DNA of 64,000 bases, from contig NZ_VTEV01000002.1 in the NCBI RefSeq assembly GCF_008180725.1, positions 466,426-530,425 of the forward strand, written 5' to 3'. Below are positions 26,891 to 35,521 of the stretch, piece by piece (position 1 is the first letter of the stretch; every line of letters begins with the position of its first letter). The notes under the pieces are model-generated. The model worked only from the letters and a program-made list of their open reading frames with translations, was not told the DNA's origin and searched no databases. Position numbers and translations under genes: made by a program. Origin of the DNA: Sutcliffiella horikoshii (GTDB lineage Bacteria; Bacillota; Bacilli; Bacillales; Bacillaceae_I).

Positions 26891-27679
26891 ATGATCGTTG
26901 TGTTAGATGCTGGTCATGGTTACGGGACACCAGGTAAAAGAACACCTGATGGGATGCGAGAATATGAATTTAATAGGGAAGTTGCCGAATATGCAAAACA
27001 AGAATTGACTGGCTATCATGATGTGGAGGTCCGATTCACCCATTCGGATGAAAGAGATGTTCCTTTAAAAGAACGTACAGCAAATGCCAATGCCTGGGGG
27101 GCCAGGGCTTTTGTGTCTATTCATGCCAATGCTTTTGGAAATGGAGGATGGAATACAGCACAAGGGATTGAAACATATTGCCCAGTTGCTTATTCCCCTA
27201 ATTCTAATCGTCTAGCCAATACGATACACAGCAGACTAATACACGCAACTGGAAGAAAAGATAGGGGGATAAAATCAGCGGATTTCCATGTTCTTCGCGA
27301 AACAAATATGGCATCAATATTATGTGAATGTGGATTTATGACTAGTTTAGAGGAAGCACGTCTATTGAAATCCGATAGCTATCGCAGATTGTGTGCACAT
27401 GCCATTACAAAAGGAGTGGTGGAATATTTCAACTTAATGCTAAAAACAACATCTACCTTGTCCTCTGTTTTATACAAAGTACAGGTCGGGGCATTCCGCA
27501 GCAAGCAAAATGCAGATCATCTGGCAAAGAAATTAACCCGAAAAGGCTTTACCGTATATGTATTCAAAGAAGAAAATCTATACAAAGTACAAGTAGGAGC
27601 TTTTTCTGAAAAAGATAACGCGGACCGGTTAGCAAGGGCATTAAGTTCCCAAGGTTACTCGACCTTTATTATTCAATAA
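26891..27679 (+). CDS. N-acetylmuramoyl-L-alanine amidase with two SPOR repeats (CwlC-like)
   Basis: About 262 residues. The Amidase_3 zinc domain (1-178) shows VVLDAGHGYGTPGK (first His), the Glu in MREYEFNREV, SIHANAF (second His) and LCECGFMTS (catalytic Glu). Two SPOR-type repeats follow, each beginning LYKVQVGAF and about 36 residues long. This order matches B. subtilis CwlC, a sporulation amidase used in mother cell lysis. GTG 26882 is in frame, but ATG 26891 follows GAGGTGG at five bases and gives the family start. No signal peptide, as in CwlC. Confidence 0.92.
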   Translation: MIVVLDAGHGYGTPGKRTPDGMREYEFNREVAEYAKQELTGYHDVEVRFTHSDERDVPLKERTANANAWGARAFVSIHANAFGNGGWNTAQGIETYCPVAYSPNSNRLANTIHSRLIHATGRKDRGIKSADFHVLRETNMASILCECGFMTSLEEARLLKSDSYRRLCAHAITKGVVEYFNLMLKTTSTLSSVLYKVQVGAFRSKQNADHLAKKLTRKGFTVYVFKEENLYKVQVGAFSEKDNADRLARALSSQGYSTFIIQ

Positions 27680-27790
27680 GCGGGTTTCGACTATTTTTTC
27701 TCCAAAATTAAGAAAAAAACAGGGAAATTGTACTTATTTATCGAAATAAAGATACAGATAAAGATTGGGGTTTTATAGGGGGAATTTTTT

Positions 27791-28108
27791 ATGTCAAAGA
27801 TTGATTGGTGGCCAAAGATAAAGCGTTTTATTAATTTTATTTGCTTTACACTCTCACTTCTATTATTAATCTACAATATTAGTATAGTCGGGTTCTTCTA
27901 TTTGCTTATCACATTCGGAGAAGCTCAAGGTTCAATGATTTATTCCTTGCTGAGTGTAACTGGAATTTTTCTTGTGATCATCCCGCTTGTGTTTCGTATG
28001 GCAAAATACAAGTTCTATCACTTTACTTTGATAGGACTCCATTTCGTTGCAGCGTTTTTACCTATGTTCATGAAAAACATGTCAAGTGTGTTCGATCGAA
28101 TTTTGTAA
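27791..28108 (+). CDS. Small membrane protein
   Basis: 105 residues with three hydrophobic segments (about 15-42, 50-68, 78-96) and basic loops. I do not recognise a family. The TAGGGGGA site is 9 bases before ATG 27791. It is monocistronic between the amidase and a sortase gene. Confidence 0.7.
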   Translation: MSKIDWWPKIKRFINFICFTLSLLLLIYNISIVGFFYLLITFGEAQGSMIYSLLSVTGIFLVIIPLVFRMAKYKFYHFTLIGLHFVAAFLPMFMKNMSSVFDRIL

Positions 28109-28127
28109 TTTGTCGAAGGTTATGTGG

Positions 28128-28155
28128 TTGATGAATTTCTTGTATGAGGTAGAAT
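28128..28155 (+). promoter_or_regulatory. Likely sigma-A promoter of the second sortase
   Basis: TTGATG, a 16-base spacer and TAGAAT lie about 50 bases before the TTG start at 28204. Confidence 0.45.
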
Positions 28156-28203
28156 AAATGCTAGATACGTCTAAATATTTAATATAAGAGGTGACAACAT
28201 AAA

Positions 28204-28824
28204 TTGAAAAAGGGAATGATTGTAGCCTTCCTGTTCATGATTGCCGGTGTTTCTGTTATAGGCTATGGCCTATTTGAAAAATGGAGCATGGATAAAAAAA
28301 CGGAGGCTGCCTTAAGAGATGCCGTTTCCATTACCGAACAAACAGGAAAAGCTGGAGTATCCGATAAGCAGGAACCAAATAAGAAAGAGCGCCCTCCTAA
28401 GCCAGATGACTTTGCACCTGAAATAGGAGAAGTAGTCGGTTTATTGGAAATTCCGAGGCTTGATGCTAAATTGCCTATTGTCGAAGGAACCGATCCTGCA
28501 GAGTTAGAGAAGGGAGTGGGGCATTTTAAAGGTGCATCTTTCCCTGGTGAAGAAGGACAGATTGTTTTTTCTGGCCATAGAGATACGGTTTTTCTAAGAT
28601 TAGGAGAACTGGAAGTTGGGGACAGGTTCTATGTCAGCATGCCTTACGGGGATTATATGTACGAAATCTATGATTCTAAAATAGTGGATGAAGATGATAG
28701 ATCAGTAATTACCTTGCAAAAGGAAAAAGAGGATCTTCTCTTAACTACATGCTATCCTTTTACACTGACAGGAGCGGCTCCTGAGAGGTATATACTTTAT
28801 GCTAAACCTGTTGACTCAAGATGA
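28204..28824 (+). CDS. Class D sortase (second copy)
   Basis: 206 residues with an N-terminal membrane segment (4-22), a Lys/Pro-rich linker (KKERPPKPDD) and the catalytic barrel: His in FSGHRDTVF, Cys in LTTCYPF, Arg in APERYIL. It starts with TTG after GAGGTGA. Its core is clearly related to the sortase at 15759 (shared GVGHF/V, GDTVF, ELEVGD, TTCYPFT). No adjacent gene encodes a sorting signal, so it may share the MPDTA substrate or act on proteins encoded elsewhere. Confidence 0.93.
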   Translation: MKKGMIVAFLFMIAGVSVIGYGLFEKWSMDKKTEAALRDAVSITEQTGKAGVSDKQEPNKKERPPKPDDFAPEIGEVVGLLEIPRLDAKLPIVEGTDPAELEKGVGHFKGASFPGEEGQIVFSGHRDTVFLRLGELEVGDRFYVSMPYGDYMYEIYDSKIVDEDDRSVITLQKEKEDLLLTTCYPFTLTGAAPERYILYAKPVDSR

Positions 28825-28826
28825 GG

Positions 28827-28849
28827 ACACCTTTCGAGGTGTTTTTTTA
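28827..28849 (+). terminator. Terminator of the second sortase
   Basis: ACACCT-TTCG-AGGTGT followed by a run of seven T. Confidence 0.92.
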
Positions 28850-29140
28850 TTTTCTCTTTATCGACAAAAACTTAAAAAAGTTTATAGATATAAAGTAGTT
28901 ATTTTTAGAAAAACTTTTTCTGTAAAAAATCAGGGTTAAATAGAATTAATTAGCAATTTATTAATATATCAGAATAACTATCTATTTCTATAATTAGTTA
29001 ATTTTTTTGAAAGAAGTGTTGGTTTTACCTTATTCGACAAAATACGCCCGTTCTCAATGATTCTCTTCTATGATAATATAGGACTAATCGATATAAAGAA
29101 CGATAGGTAGTGCCAAAGTACTATATTTGGAGGGGAAATA
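28850..29140. other. AT-rich intergenic stretch
   Basis: No gene or clear repeat is visible. The end contains TATGATAATAT (about 29070) as a possible -10 region and the ribosome site TGGAGGGG before 29141. Confidence 0.5.
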
Positions 29141-29911
29141 ATGATTGATGTTCATTGCCATATACTTCCGGGTGCGGATGATGGAGCAAGACATATGACG
29201 GAGAGCTTGGAGATGGCCAGGGTTGCTGCAAAAGAGGGGATCACTAAAATAGTTGCAACACCCCATCATAATAATGGGCAATACATGAATTCCAAAGATG
29301 AAATATTAGAGAAGGTCAAGGAACTTAATGACCGCTTGGAAAAGGAAGGCATAGACATAACCATCCTGCCTGGGCAAGAGTGCCGTATTTCAGGAGAACT
29401 ATTGGAACAGTACGAGAGAAATGAACTACTTACTATAAACAATACAGATAGATATGTATTCATCGAACTCCCTTCTAGCCAAGTTCCCCTATATACGGAG
29501 AAGATCATCTATGATATTCAGCTGAAAGGTTTGACTCCTGTTATTGTACATCCTGAGCGGAATGCAGAATTGATTGAAAACCCGGAAAAACTTTACCAAC
29601 TAGTCAAAAAAGGTGCATGTACGCAAGTAACGGCATCTAGTGTAGCTGGGAAGTTTGGAAAGAAAATCAAAAAGTTTTCCTTAGACCTGATTGATGCCAA
29701 CCTTACCCATCTTGTCGCATCAGACGCCCATAACCTTAAGACTAGAAGCTTTCAAATGGCTGAAGCTTATAAAGTTATTGAAAGAGAATGTGGTACAGAA
29801 GCGAAATACCTTCTAATGGAAAATGCAGAGTTACTAGTGGAAGGTTCTATGATGATGAAGGAAATCCCTGAAAGAATCAAAAAGAAGAAGTTATTCGGTC
29901 TACTAGGATAA
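29141..29911 (+). CDS. ywqE: PHP-type tyrosine-protein phosphatase (YwqE/CpsB-like)
   Basis: 256 residues with the PHP metal motifs MIDVHCHILPGADDGA, ATPHHN, IVHPERN and SDAHN. It is a manganese-dependent phosphatase that dephosphorylates bacterial tyrosine kinases controlling exopolysaccharide synthesis. In B. subtilis ywqE lies in the ywqCDEF operon behind the kinase pair; here the kinase genes are absent from the window and the gene has its own leader and terminator. It precedes the LCP gene and the polysaccharide locus, so a role in polymer control is still likely. Confidence 0.92.
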   Translation: MIDVHCHILPGADDGARHMTESLEMARVAAKEGITKIVATPHHNNGQYMNSKDEILEKVKELNDRLEKEGIDITILPGQECRISGELLEQYERNELLTINNTDRYVFIELPSSQVPLYTEKIIYDIQLKGLTPVIVHPERNAELIENPEKLYQLVKKGACTQVTASSVAGKFGKKIKKFSLDLIDANLTHLVASDAHNLKTRSFQMAEAYKVIERECGTEAKYLLMENAELLVEGSMMMKEIPERIKKKKLFGLLG

Positions 29912-29924
29912 TTATAAAATGAAG

Positions 29925-29953
29925 AGAGGGCTACCCATTAGCGGTAGCCCTCT
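29925..29953. terminator. Bidirectional terminator between convergent genes
   Basis: AGAGGGCTACC pairs with GGTAGCCCTCT around a seven-base loop. T-rich tails occur on both sides, serving ywqE and the LCP gene. Confidence 0.9.
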
Positions 29954-29959
29954 TCTTTA

Positions 29960-30886
29960 TTAGTTGTTGCTCGCAACTTCCGAATCAAGTTCGAGATGTT
30001 CTTTCAATTGATTAGATAAATTAATGCGATCTTCCTCTGCCACAATAAGATAATAGATGTTTTCAATTCTAGTCCCAGAGCCTGTTATTTGATGCTGGGA
30101 AAGATTATGGCGGGCCTCTTTGTAATTGGCTTGGATGTCAATCATTTCATCAAAAGTTAGATTAGTACGTACATTGTTACCCAATACATCTAAGATATCA
30201 TCAAACTTAGTAACAGAAGAAATGGATGCTCCTTTATTGATTACACCCTGAATAATATCACGCTGTCTTTGTTGTCGGCCAAAGTCGCTGTCAAGCTTAC
30301 GCATGCGGGAAAAGCTTAACGCTTCCTCCCCATTCAGCTCAATTTCCCCTAAAGGGAAGTGATGTCCGCTTTGACTGAATTCCAGTTTATTGTTTACTGT
30401 AACTCCGCCAACAGCATCTACGATATCCTTAAAACTTTCCATATTAACCTGCACAAAATAATCAATAGGTATGTCTAAGAAGTTCTCCACTGTAGCTATG
30501 GACATCTCCGGTCCACCGAACGCATAAGCATGATTAATTTTATCGTCGAACCCTTTACCGACAATTTCCGTTCTTGTATCACGCGGAATGCTAACCATCT
30601 GCATAGACTTATCATTTGGATTCACCGTCAGGACAATCATCGAATCTGAACGCCCTTTATCCCCAGGTCTTTCGTCTACACCTAGTATAAGGAAAGCTAA
30701 TGGGTCCTTTTGGCTGAAGTCTACTTCGGTAGATCTTTTTTCAGAATTAGGTCTGTCTAGTGGTGTATGCATGGAAGTTGCAGCACTTTCGAGTGATTTA
30801 TATACACTAAAAGCAAAAACTCCAACTCCTATCGTAGCAATACCTAAAAAACTAACTAAGATAATGAACCATTTTTTCTTGAACAT
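29960..30886 (-). CDS. LCP family (LytR-CpsA-Psr) wall polymer ligase
   Basis: 308 residues: a short cytoplasmic start, one membrane segment (about 6-27) and an extracellular LCP domain. Typical motifs are FLILGVDERPGDKGRSDSM, VSIPRDTRTEI, DKINHAYAFGG and the Arg-rich EALSFSRMRKLDSDFGRQQRQRD, whose Arg residues hold the polyprenyl-pyrophosphate. LCP enzymes (TagTUV in B. subtilis) transfer wall polymers from lipid carrier to peptidoglycan. Transcribed away from the polysaccharide locus, it is the natural candidate to attach that polymer. Confidence 0.92.
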   Translation of the reverse strand: MFKKKWFIILVSFLGIATIGVGVFAFSVYKSLESAATSMHTPLDRPNSEKRSTEVDFSQKDPLAFLILGVDERPGDKGRSDSMIVLTVNPNDKSMQMVSIPRDTRTEIVGKGFDDKINHAYAFGGPEMSIATVENFLDIPIDYFVQVNMESFKDIVDAVGGVTVNNKLEFSQSGHHFPLGEIELNGEEALSFSRMRKLDSDFGRQQRQRDIIQGVINKGASISSVTKFDDILDVLGNNVRTNLTFDEMIDIQANYKEARHNLSQHQITGSGTRIENIYYLIVAEEDRINLSNQLKEHLELDSEVASNN

Positions 30887-31410
30887 TCAGCACTCTTCCT
30901 TTTTCATATTCTGTTTTGATTATATGGGTATTCGGTCATTTATACAATATAGGAAAAGTTAATTACTTTTTGAAATTGTAATTTTTTGTAGATTTAGTGA
31001 AATTCAACCGAATCAGAAGCTTCATGGCCAAGCATCTTCATTTAGCAGAGAATTCTAATCTTGGAAAGAAGATGATCCACAAGGAATAACTAATTAATAA
31101 CAAAATCGGTCGTGACAAGGTAATTAATCAGACAACTATATGATAATTTGAAGATTAGTAAGAACAATGTGAAGTGTAGGGGTGTTATTTTTTGAAAAAT
31201 AACAATATTAGTACATTCAATAGATTTAATTTACATATTCTGTCTATTTTCTTTTTTAGTTTGGGCCTAGAGAATCTTTTTTAAAATTTTTCCTTTATTA
31301 CATTTACATTACAATTCCAATCCTATAGGATATATAGGGGATTAATCTATTGGTATACTAAAACAATTATTATAGAATTTTCTAAAAGAACAACTCTGGA
31401 GGTACACACA
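30887..31410. other. Divergent control region of LCP gene and polysaccharide locus
   Basis: A 520-base AT-rich gap. It holds a perfect inverted repeat TGTTATTTTT/AAAAATAACA (31183-31204) and, starting within it, a 30-codon TTG frame (31192-31284) without further support. Confidence 0.5.
31350..31378 (+). promoter_or_regulatory. Likely sigma-A promoter of the polysaccharide locus
   Basis: TTGGTA, a 17-base spacer and TAGAAT end 32 bases before the epimerase ATG. Confidence 0.55.
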
Positions 31411-32550
31411 ATGAAAAAAATTAAAGTAATGACTGTCTTCGGGACTAGACCAGAAGCTATAAAAATGGCGCCTTTAGTTTTGGAGTTACAAAAGAACTCT
31501 GAACATATTGAATCAATTGTAACCGTTACTGGTCAGCATAGAGAAATGTTAGATCAAGTTTTAGAGATTTTCAATGTTACTCCAGACTATGATTTGAATA
31601 TCATGAAGGCAAGACAGACGTTGATTGATGTAACGTCAAATGTACTTCATGGTTTAGACGAAGTTTTAAAAGAGGTAAAACCTGATATTGTACTAGTACA
31701 CGGAGATACGACGACAACTTTCGTTGCTGGGCTGGCAGCATTCTACAATCAAATTGCAGTAGGGCATGTTGAAGCAGGATTGAGAACATGGAATAAATAC
31801 TCTCCTTTCCCTGAAGAAATGAATAGACAGTTAACTGGTGTGCTTGCTGATTTACACTTTGCACCAACTAGTCAAGCATCTGCAAGTTTACTCAATGAAA
31901 ACAAAAAATCAGATGATGTATATATTACAGGAAATACTGCTATTGATGCTCTTAAAACAACAGTTACAGAAAATTATCACCACGAAGTATTGGACAGAAT
32001 TGGTGAGGACCGTATGATTCTATTAACTGCCCATAGAAGAGAAAACCTTGGTGAACCCATGCGCAACATGTTCAGGGCTATTAAGCGATTAGTAGAAGAA
32101 CATAATGATGTACAAGTTGTATATCCTGTTCATCTTAATCCGGTAGTTCGTGAATTAGCAGACGAAGTATTGGGGAACGATTCCAGAATTCATTTAATAG
32201 AACCATTAGGTGTCCTAGATTTTCATAACTTCGCCTCTCGTGCTCATATTATCTTGACCGATTCTGGTGGGGTTCAGGAAGAGGCTCCTTCTTTGGGAAC
32301 TCCAGTATTAGTTTTACGTGATACAACAGAACGACCAGAAGGGATTGAAGCCGGTACTCTAAAGTTGGCAGGAACAGCTGAAGAGAGTATATATTCTCTT
32401 GCTAAGGAATTATTAACAGATAAAGCTGTATTCGATAGGATGTCGAAAGCTTCAAACCCTTACGGAGATGGGAAAGCTTCTAAAAGAATTGTACAGGCGA
32501 TACTATATCATTTTAATAGAACTAAAACGAAACCTTCAGAGTTTATCTAA
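31411..32550 (+). CDS. mnaA: UDP-N-acetylglucosamine 2-epimerase (non-hydrolysing)
   Basis: 379 residues. It converts UDP-GlcNAc to UDP-ManNAc in the cytoplasm. Visible family motifs are KVMTVFGTRPEAIKMAPL, VTGQHREML, HGDTTTTF, GHVEAGLRT, FPEEMNRQL and TDSGGVQEEAPSLGTPVLVLR. CTGGAGG is 8 bases before the ATG. A terminator follows, so the sugar nucleotide is made from a separate transcript; the dehydrogenase that oxidises it is at 38869. B. subtilis mnaA likewise lies near lytR and the tag genes. Confidence 0.95.
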   Translation: MKKIKVMTVFGTRPEAIKMAPLVLELQKNSEHIESIVTVTGQHREMLDQVLEIFNVTPDYDLNIMKARQTLIDVTSNVLHGLDEVLKEVKPDIVLVHGDTTTTFVAGLAAFYNQIAVGHVEAGLRTWNKYSPFPEEMNRQLTGVLADLHFAPTSQASASLLNENKKSDDVYITGNTAIDALKTTVTENYHHEVLDRIGEDRMILLTAHRRENLGEPMRNMFRAIKRLVEEHNDVQVVYPVHLNPVVRELADEVLGNDSRIHLIEPLGVLDFHNFASRAHIILTDSGGVQEEAPSLGTPVLVLRDTTERPEGIEAGTLKLAGTAEESIYSLAKELLTDKAVFDRMSKASNPYGDGKASKRIVQAILYHFNRTKTKPSEFI

Positions 32551-32571
32551 ACCTTTAAATAAATCCATTAT

Positions 32572-32607
32572 AAATCCTCATTACTGATGTGGTGAGGATT
32601 TATTTTG
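32572..32607 (+). terminator. Terminator of mnaA
   Basis: AAATCCTCA pairs with TGAGGATTT across twelve bases; TATTTTG follows. Confidence 0.8.
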
Positions 32608-32731
32608 TTAAAAAGTATGCTATGTAAAATTTGGAATTACGGAAGGTTAATAGAGCCGTTTACATCAAAATTTATATAGATTACTATTAAAAAGGAAGTC
32701 GAAATTATTTTTAGTTTTAGGTGGAGTAATA

Positions 32732-32866
32732 ATGAAAACACTAGATCACTATCCAAAGTCAATTTCTAAAGCAAGCATTAAGATAAAGCAAGATTCCTCC
32801 TTAGAGCAATTGGAGCAACTAGAGAACTTAATTTTGTTAGCAGTAAAAAAAGGAAGAAGGCTCTAG
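32732..32866 (+). CDS. Small protein, 44 aa
   Basis: Starts MKTLDHYPKSISKASIKIK and ends AVKKGRRL, basic, with a Glu/Leu-rich centre (SLEQLEQLENLILL) likely to form one amphipathic helix. The site GGTGGAG is 5 bases before the ATG. The family is not recognised. It stands between the mnaA terminator and the first glycosyltransferase. Confidence 0.5.
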   Translation: MKTLDHYPKSISKASIKIKQDSSLEQLEQLENLILLAVKKGRRL

Positions 32867-32950
32867 AGAAGATTACGAGTACCAATACTAATTAACTAAT
32901 AGTGTTTTCTAATACTTATAATTCCTCAAAGGTTAACAAGGGGCTATATT

Positions 32951-34210
32951 ATGAATAAAAGAGTTTTAATGATTTCACAAAATTTTTACCCTGAAATTGG
33001 TAGTGCCGCTAATAGGATGAAAAATATATATAAACTTCTAAAAGAAAATGGATTTGATGTTGAAGTTATCACTACAGAACCTGCATATCCTAATAAAAAA
33101 ATTTATAAAGATGAAAAATTCTGGGATGACGATAGTATTAATGAGGACGAAAAAAGTAGAATAAAGCGAACGTCTGTAAAAACGAGGAAGTATTCTAGAA
33201 CTATTCTAAATAGGCTATTTTACTATTTAGAGATATCACTTAAAATGTTAATTTATATTTTTAGAAGTAAAAAAAAATATGATGTAGTCTATGTAACTTC
33301 ACCTGCTATATTTATTGGAATTGTAGGTGTAATAGCTAAGTATCGGTTCAAAAGCAAATTATTGTTAGATATTAGGGACCTATGGCCCGAATCGCTTAAG
33401 GGTGTGGGAGTACTCGATAATAATACTGTCATAAATCTATTTAGTAGGATAGAAAAAATACTTTATAAGAACGCAAATAGGATAATAGTCAATAGTAAAG
33501 GGTTCGTTAATCATATTATAAATATTGCAGGCATTGATTCTAGTTTAGTTGAGTATATCCCTAACGGTGCAATAAAAGAAGAGTTAATTACAAGTGAAGC
33601 TAAAAAAGGATTTAATGTTATCTATGCAGGTAACATAGGATTGGCCCAAGACACTAATATGATAATGAAGCTAGCTAAAGAATTAAACAATAGAAATATT
33701 GATTTGCATATTATTGGCTATGGAATGAAAGCTTATGAGCTTAATCAATTTGTTATTGAAAATAAGTTGAGTAATGTATTCTTTGTCAGTCCAAGTACTC
33801 GAAATGAATGTTTAAATATTATAGCGAAATATCAGGTGGGAATTGTAACATTAAATGACAAACAAGTATTTGAAACAGTATTACCAGGGAAGATTATTGA
33901 CTATATGACTATAGGATTACCAATAGTAGCTTCAGTATCAGGGTATTCAAAAAAAATAATAGAGGATACAAAATCAGGTTTTGTCATCAGCGAGAAAAAC
34001 GTGGACAAAATGATAAAGAAAATTGAAATACTATATAATAATAGTGAATTACGTACAAGAATGTCTTTAAATGGTATAGAAGCTGTGAAAGCAAATTTTA
34101 TGTGGGAGAAAAATATAAAGACCCTTATAAAAGTCTTAGAAGAAGAATTAAATTATACACATAACTTTAATAATAAAAACATAAAACAAGACAAGGTTGA
34201 ATCACTATGA
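32951..34210 (+). CDS. Glycosyltransferase, family 4 type
   Basis: 419 residues, GT-B fold. The N-terminal lobe begins RVLMISQNFYPEIGSAANRM, the acceptor-side pattern of WbuB/GT4 proteins, with LLLDIRDLWPESL. The C-terminal donor lobe has VIYAGNIGLAQD and LPGKIIDYMTIGLPIVAS. A hydrophobic stretch (about 93-115) suggests membrane association. The last 20 residues are Asn/Lys-rich. It is the first gene of a glycosyltransferase run, overlapping the next by four bases. Sugar specificity cannot be read from sequence. Confidence 0.88.
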   Translation: MNKRVLMISQNFYPEIGSAANRMKNIYKLLKENGFDVEVITTEPAYPNKKIYKDEKFWDDDSINEDEKSRIKRTSVKTRKYSRTILNRLFYYLEISLKMLIYIFRSKKKYDVVYVTSPAIFIGIVGVIAKYRFKSKLLLDIRDLWPESLKGVGVLDNNTVINLFSRIEKILYKNANRIIVNSKGFVNHIINIAGIDSSLVEYIPNGAIKEELITSEAKKGFNVIYAGNIGLAQDTNMIMKLAKELNNRNIDLHIIGYGMKAYELNQFVIENKLSNVFFVSPSTRNECLNIIAKYQVGIVTLNDKQVFETVLPGKIIDYMTIGLPIVASVSGYSKKIIEDTKSGFVISEKNVDKMIKKIEILYNNSELRTRMSLNGIEAVKANFMWEKNIKTLIKVLEEELNYTHNFNNKNIKQDKVESL

Positions 34211-35496
34211 GAAAAAAAGTATGCATGTTTGTTTGGAATCATTTTACTAATGATGCAAGGGTTATGAGAGAATGCACGGCATTATCTGAAAACCAGTACA
34301 GTGTAGATTTAATATGCATTGAGGATCCTAATGATAAAAACTTGCCTTTATATGAAGAAATAAATTCCAATTTCAAGGTATTTAGAGTGAAACGATATCC
34401 AAGTTCTTTGTTAATGTTACAAAAAGTTTATCGAGTTTGCTTTATAAATAAACTAGCTACAATGTTCTCCGTGTTAGTATGGTTATTTTTTACGTATTTT
34501 TTTCCTTTAATGAGTGTTGTTTTAACAATTTTATTTCTACTTCTATTAAAAACTAGACTTAAAACAGTAGTAATTAGAGGGAGTATAATTTTGAGGATGG
34601 TTCTTAAAGGATTGAAAAAAAATTATAAAATATATCATGCCAATGATCTTAATACTTTAACGCAAGCATATATATGCTCAAAAATTAGGCTTAGAAGTAG
34701 ACAATTAGTATATGATTCTCACGAAGTACAAACTAGTAGAACGGGATATGATAGTAGTTTATATGCTATTTTGGAAAAATTCTACATTAAAAAAATAGAT
34801 AGAATGATTGTAGAGAATCATACAAGGGCTAAATATAATCAGGAGTTATATGGATTTTACCCATCAGTCGTATATAATTACCCTTTTAAACAAGTTCATA
34901 ACATAACTGAGAGCAAAAATCTCCATAAAATCTTAAATCTTTCTCCAAATGAAAAAATTTTATTATATCAAGGAGGAATTCAAGTAGGTAGGGGATTAGA
35001 AAAGCTAATAGATGCTGTTCCTCTTTTTAGGGAAGGTATATTAGTATTTATTGGTGATGGAAAAATAAAGAAACATTTGGAATATATTGTTAAAGAAAAA
35101 CAATTGGATAATAGAGTAAAGTTTCTTCCGAAGGTACCTTTGGGAGAATTACCAGCCTATACAAAAAATGCATACTTAGGTTTTCAAGTTCTAAATAATG
35201 TTTGTTTTAACCATTACTCAGCCTCATCAAATAAGCTATTTGAATATTTGATGGCAGGAGTACCAGTAGTTGCATGTGGTTTTCCTGAAATAAAAAAAGT
35301 AGTAGAAGAAAACCAAGTAGGGATATGTGTAGATTCGCATAATTATGAATCTATTGCAGAAGGAGTAAATGTACTACTGTCAAACGATAAGCTCAGACAA
35401 AAATTCGCTGATAATACTAGATACGCAAGCAGTAAATATAATTGGGAAAACGAAAAAATAAATTTCTTGGAAGTTTATGCTTCTCTCGGTAGTTGA
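34207..35496 (+). CDS. Glycosyltransferase, GT-B fold, membrane-associated
   Basis: 429 residues. The N-terminal lobe starts KVCMFVWNHFTNDARVMRE, a motif of GT4-like enzymes acting on lipid carriers. Two hydrophobic segments (about 90-118) anchor it to the membrane. The donor lobe shows LYQGGIQVGRGLEKLID, FIGDGKIKKHLE and NKLFEYLMAGVPVVA. ATG overlaps the preceding stop. It probably adds one residue of the repeat unit. Confidence 0.87.
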   Translation: MRKKVCMFVWNHFTNDARVMRECTALSENQYSVDLICIEDPNDKNLPLYEEINSNFKVFRVKRYPSSLLMLQKVYRVCFINKLATMFSVLVWLFFTYFFPLMSVVLTILFLLLLKTRLKTVVIRGSIILRMVLKGLKKNYKIYHANDLNTLTQAYICSKIRLRSRQLVYDSHEVQTSRTGYDSSLYAILEKFYIKKIDRMIVENHTRAKYNQELYGFYPSVVYNYPFKQVHNITESKNLHKILNLSPNEKILLYQGGIQVGRGLEKLIDAVPLFREGILVFIGDGKIKKHLEYIVKEKQLDNRVKFLPKVPLGELPAYTKNAYLGFQVLNNVCFNHYSASSNKLFEYLMAGVPVVACGFPEIKKVVEENQVGICVDSHNYESIAEGVNVLLSNDKLRQKFADNTRYASSKYNWENEKINFLEVYASLGS

Positions 35497-35521
35497 AAAA
35501 AAGTAAAAGGGTTGAGTTAAA

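Noticed and set aside
31192-31284. 30-codon hydrophobic frame (starts MKNNNISTFNRF) in the gap before mnaA.
   Set aside because: The TTG start is inside an inverted repeat with no good ribosome site, and the product is too short for any family assignment.
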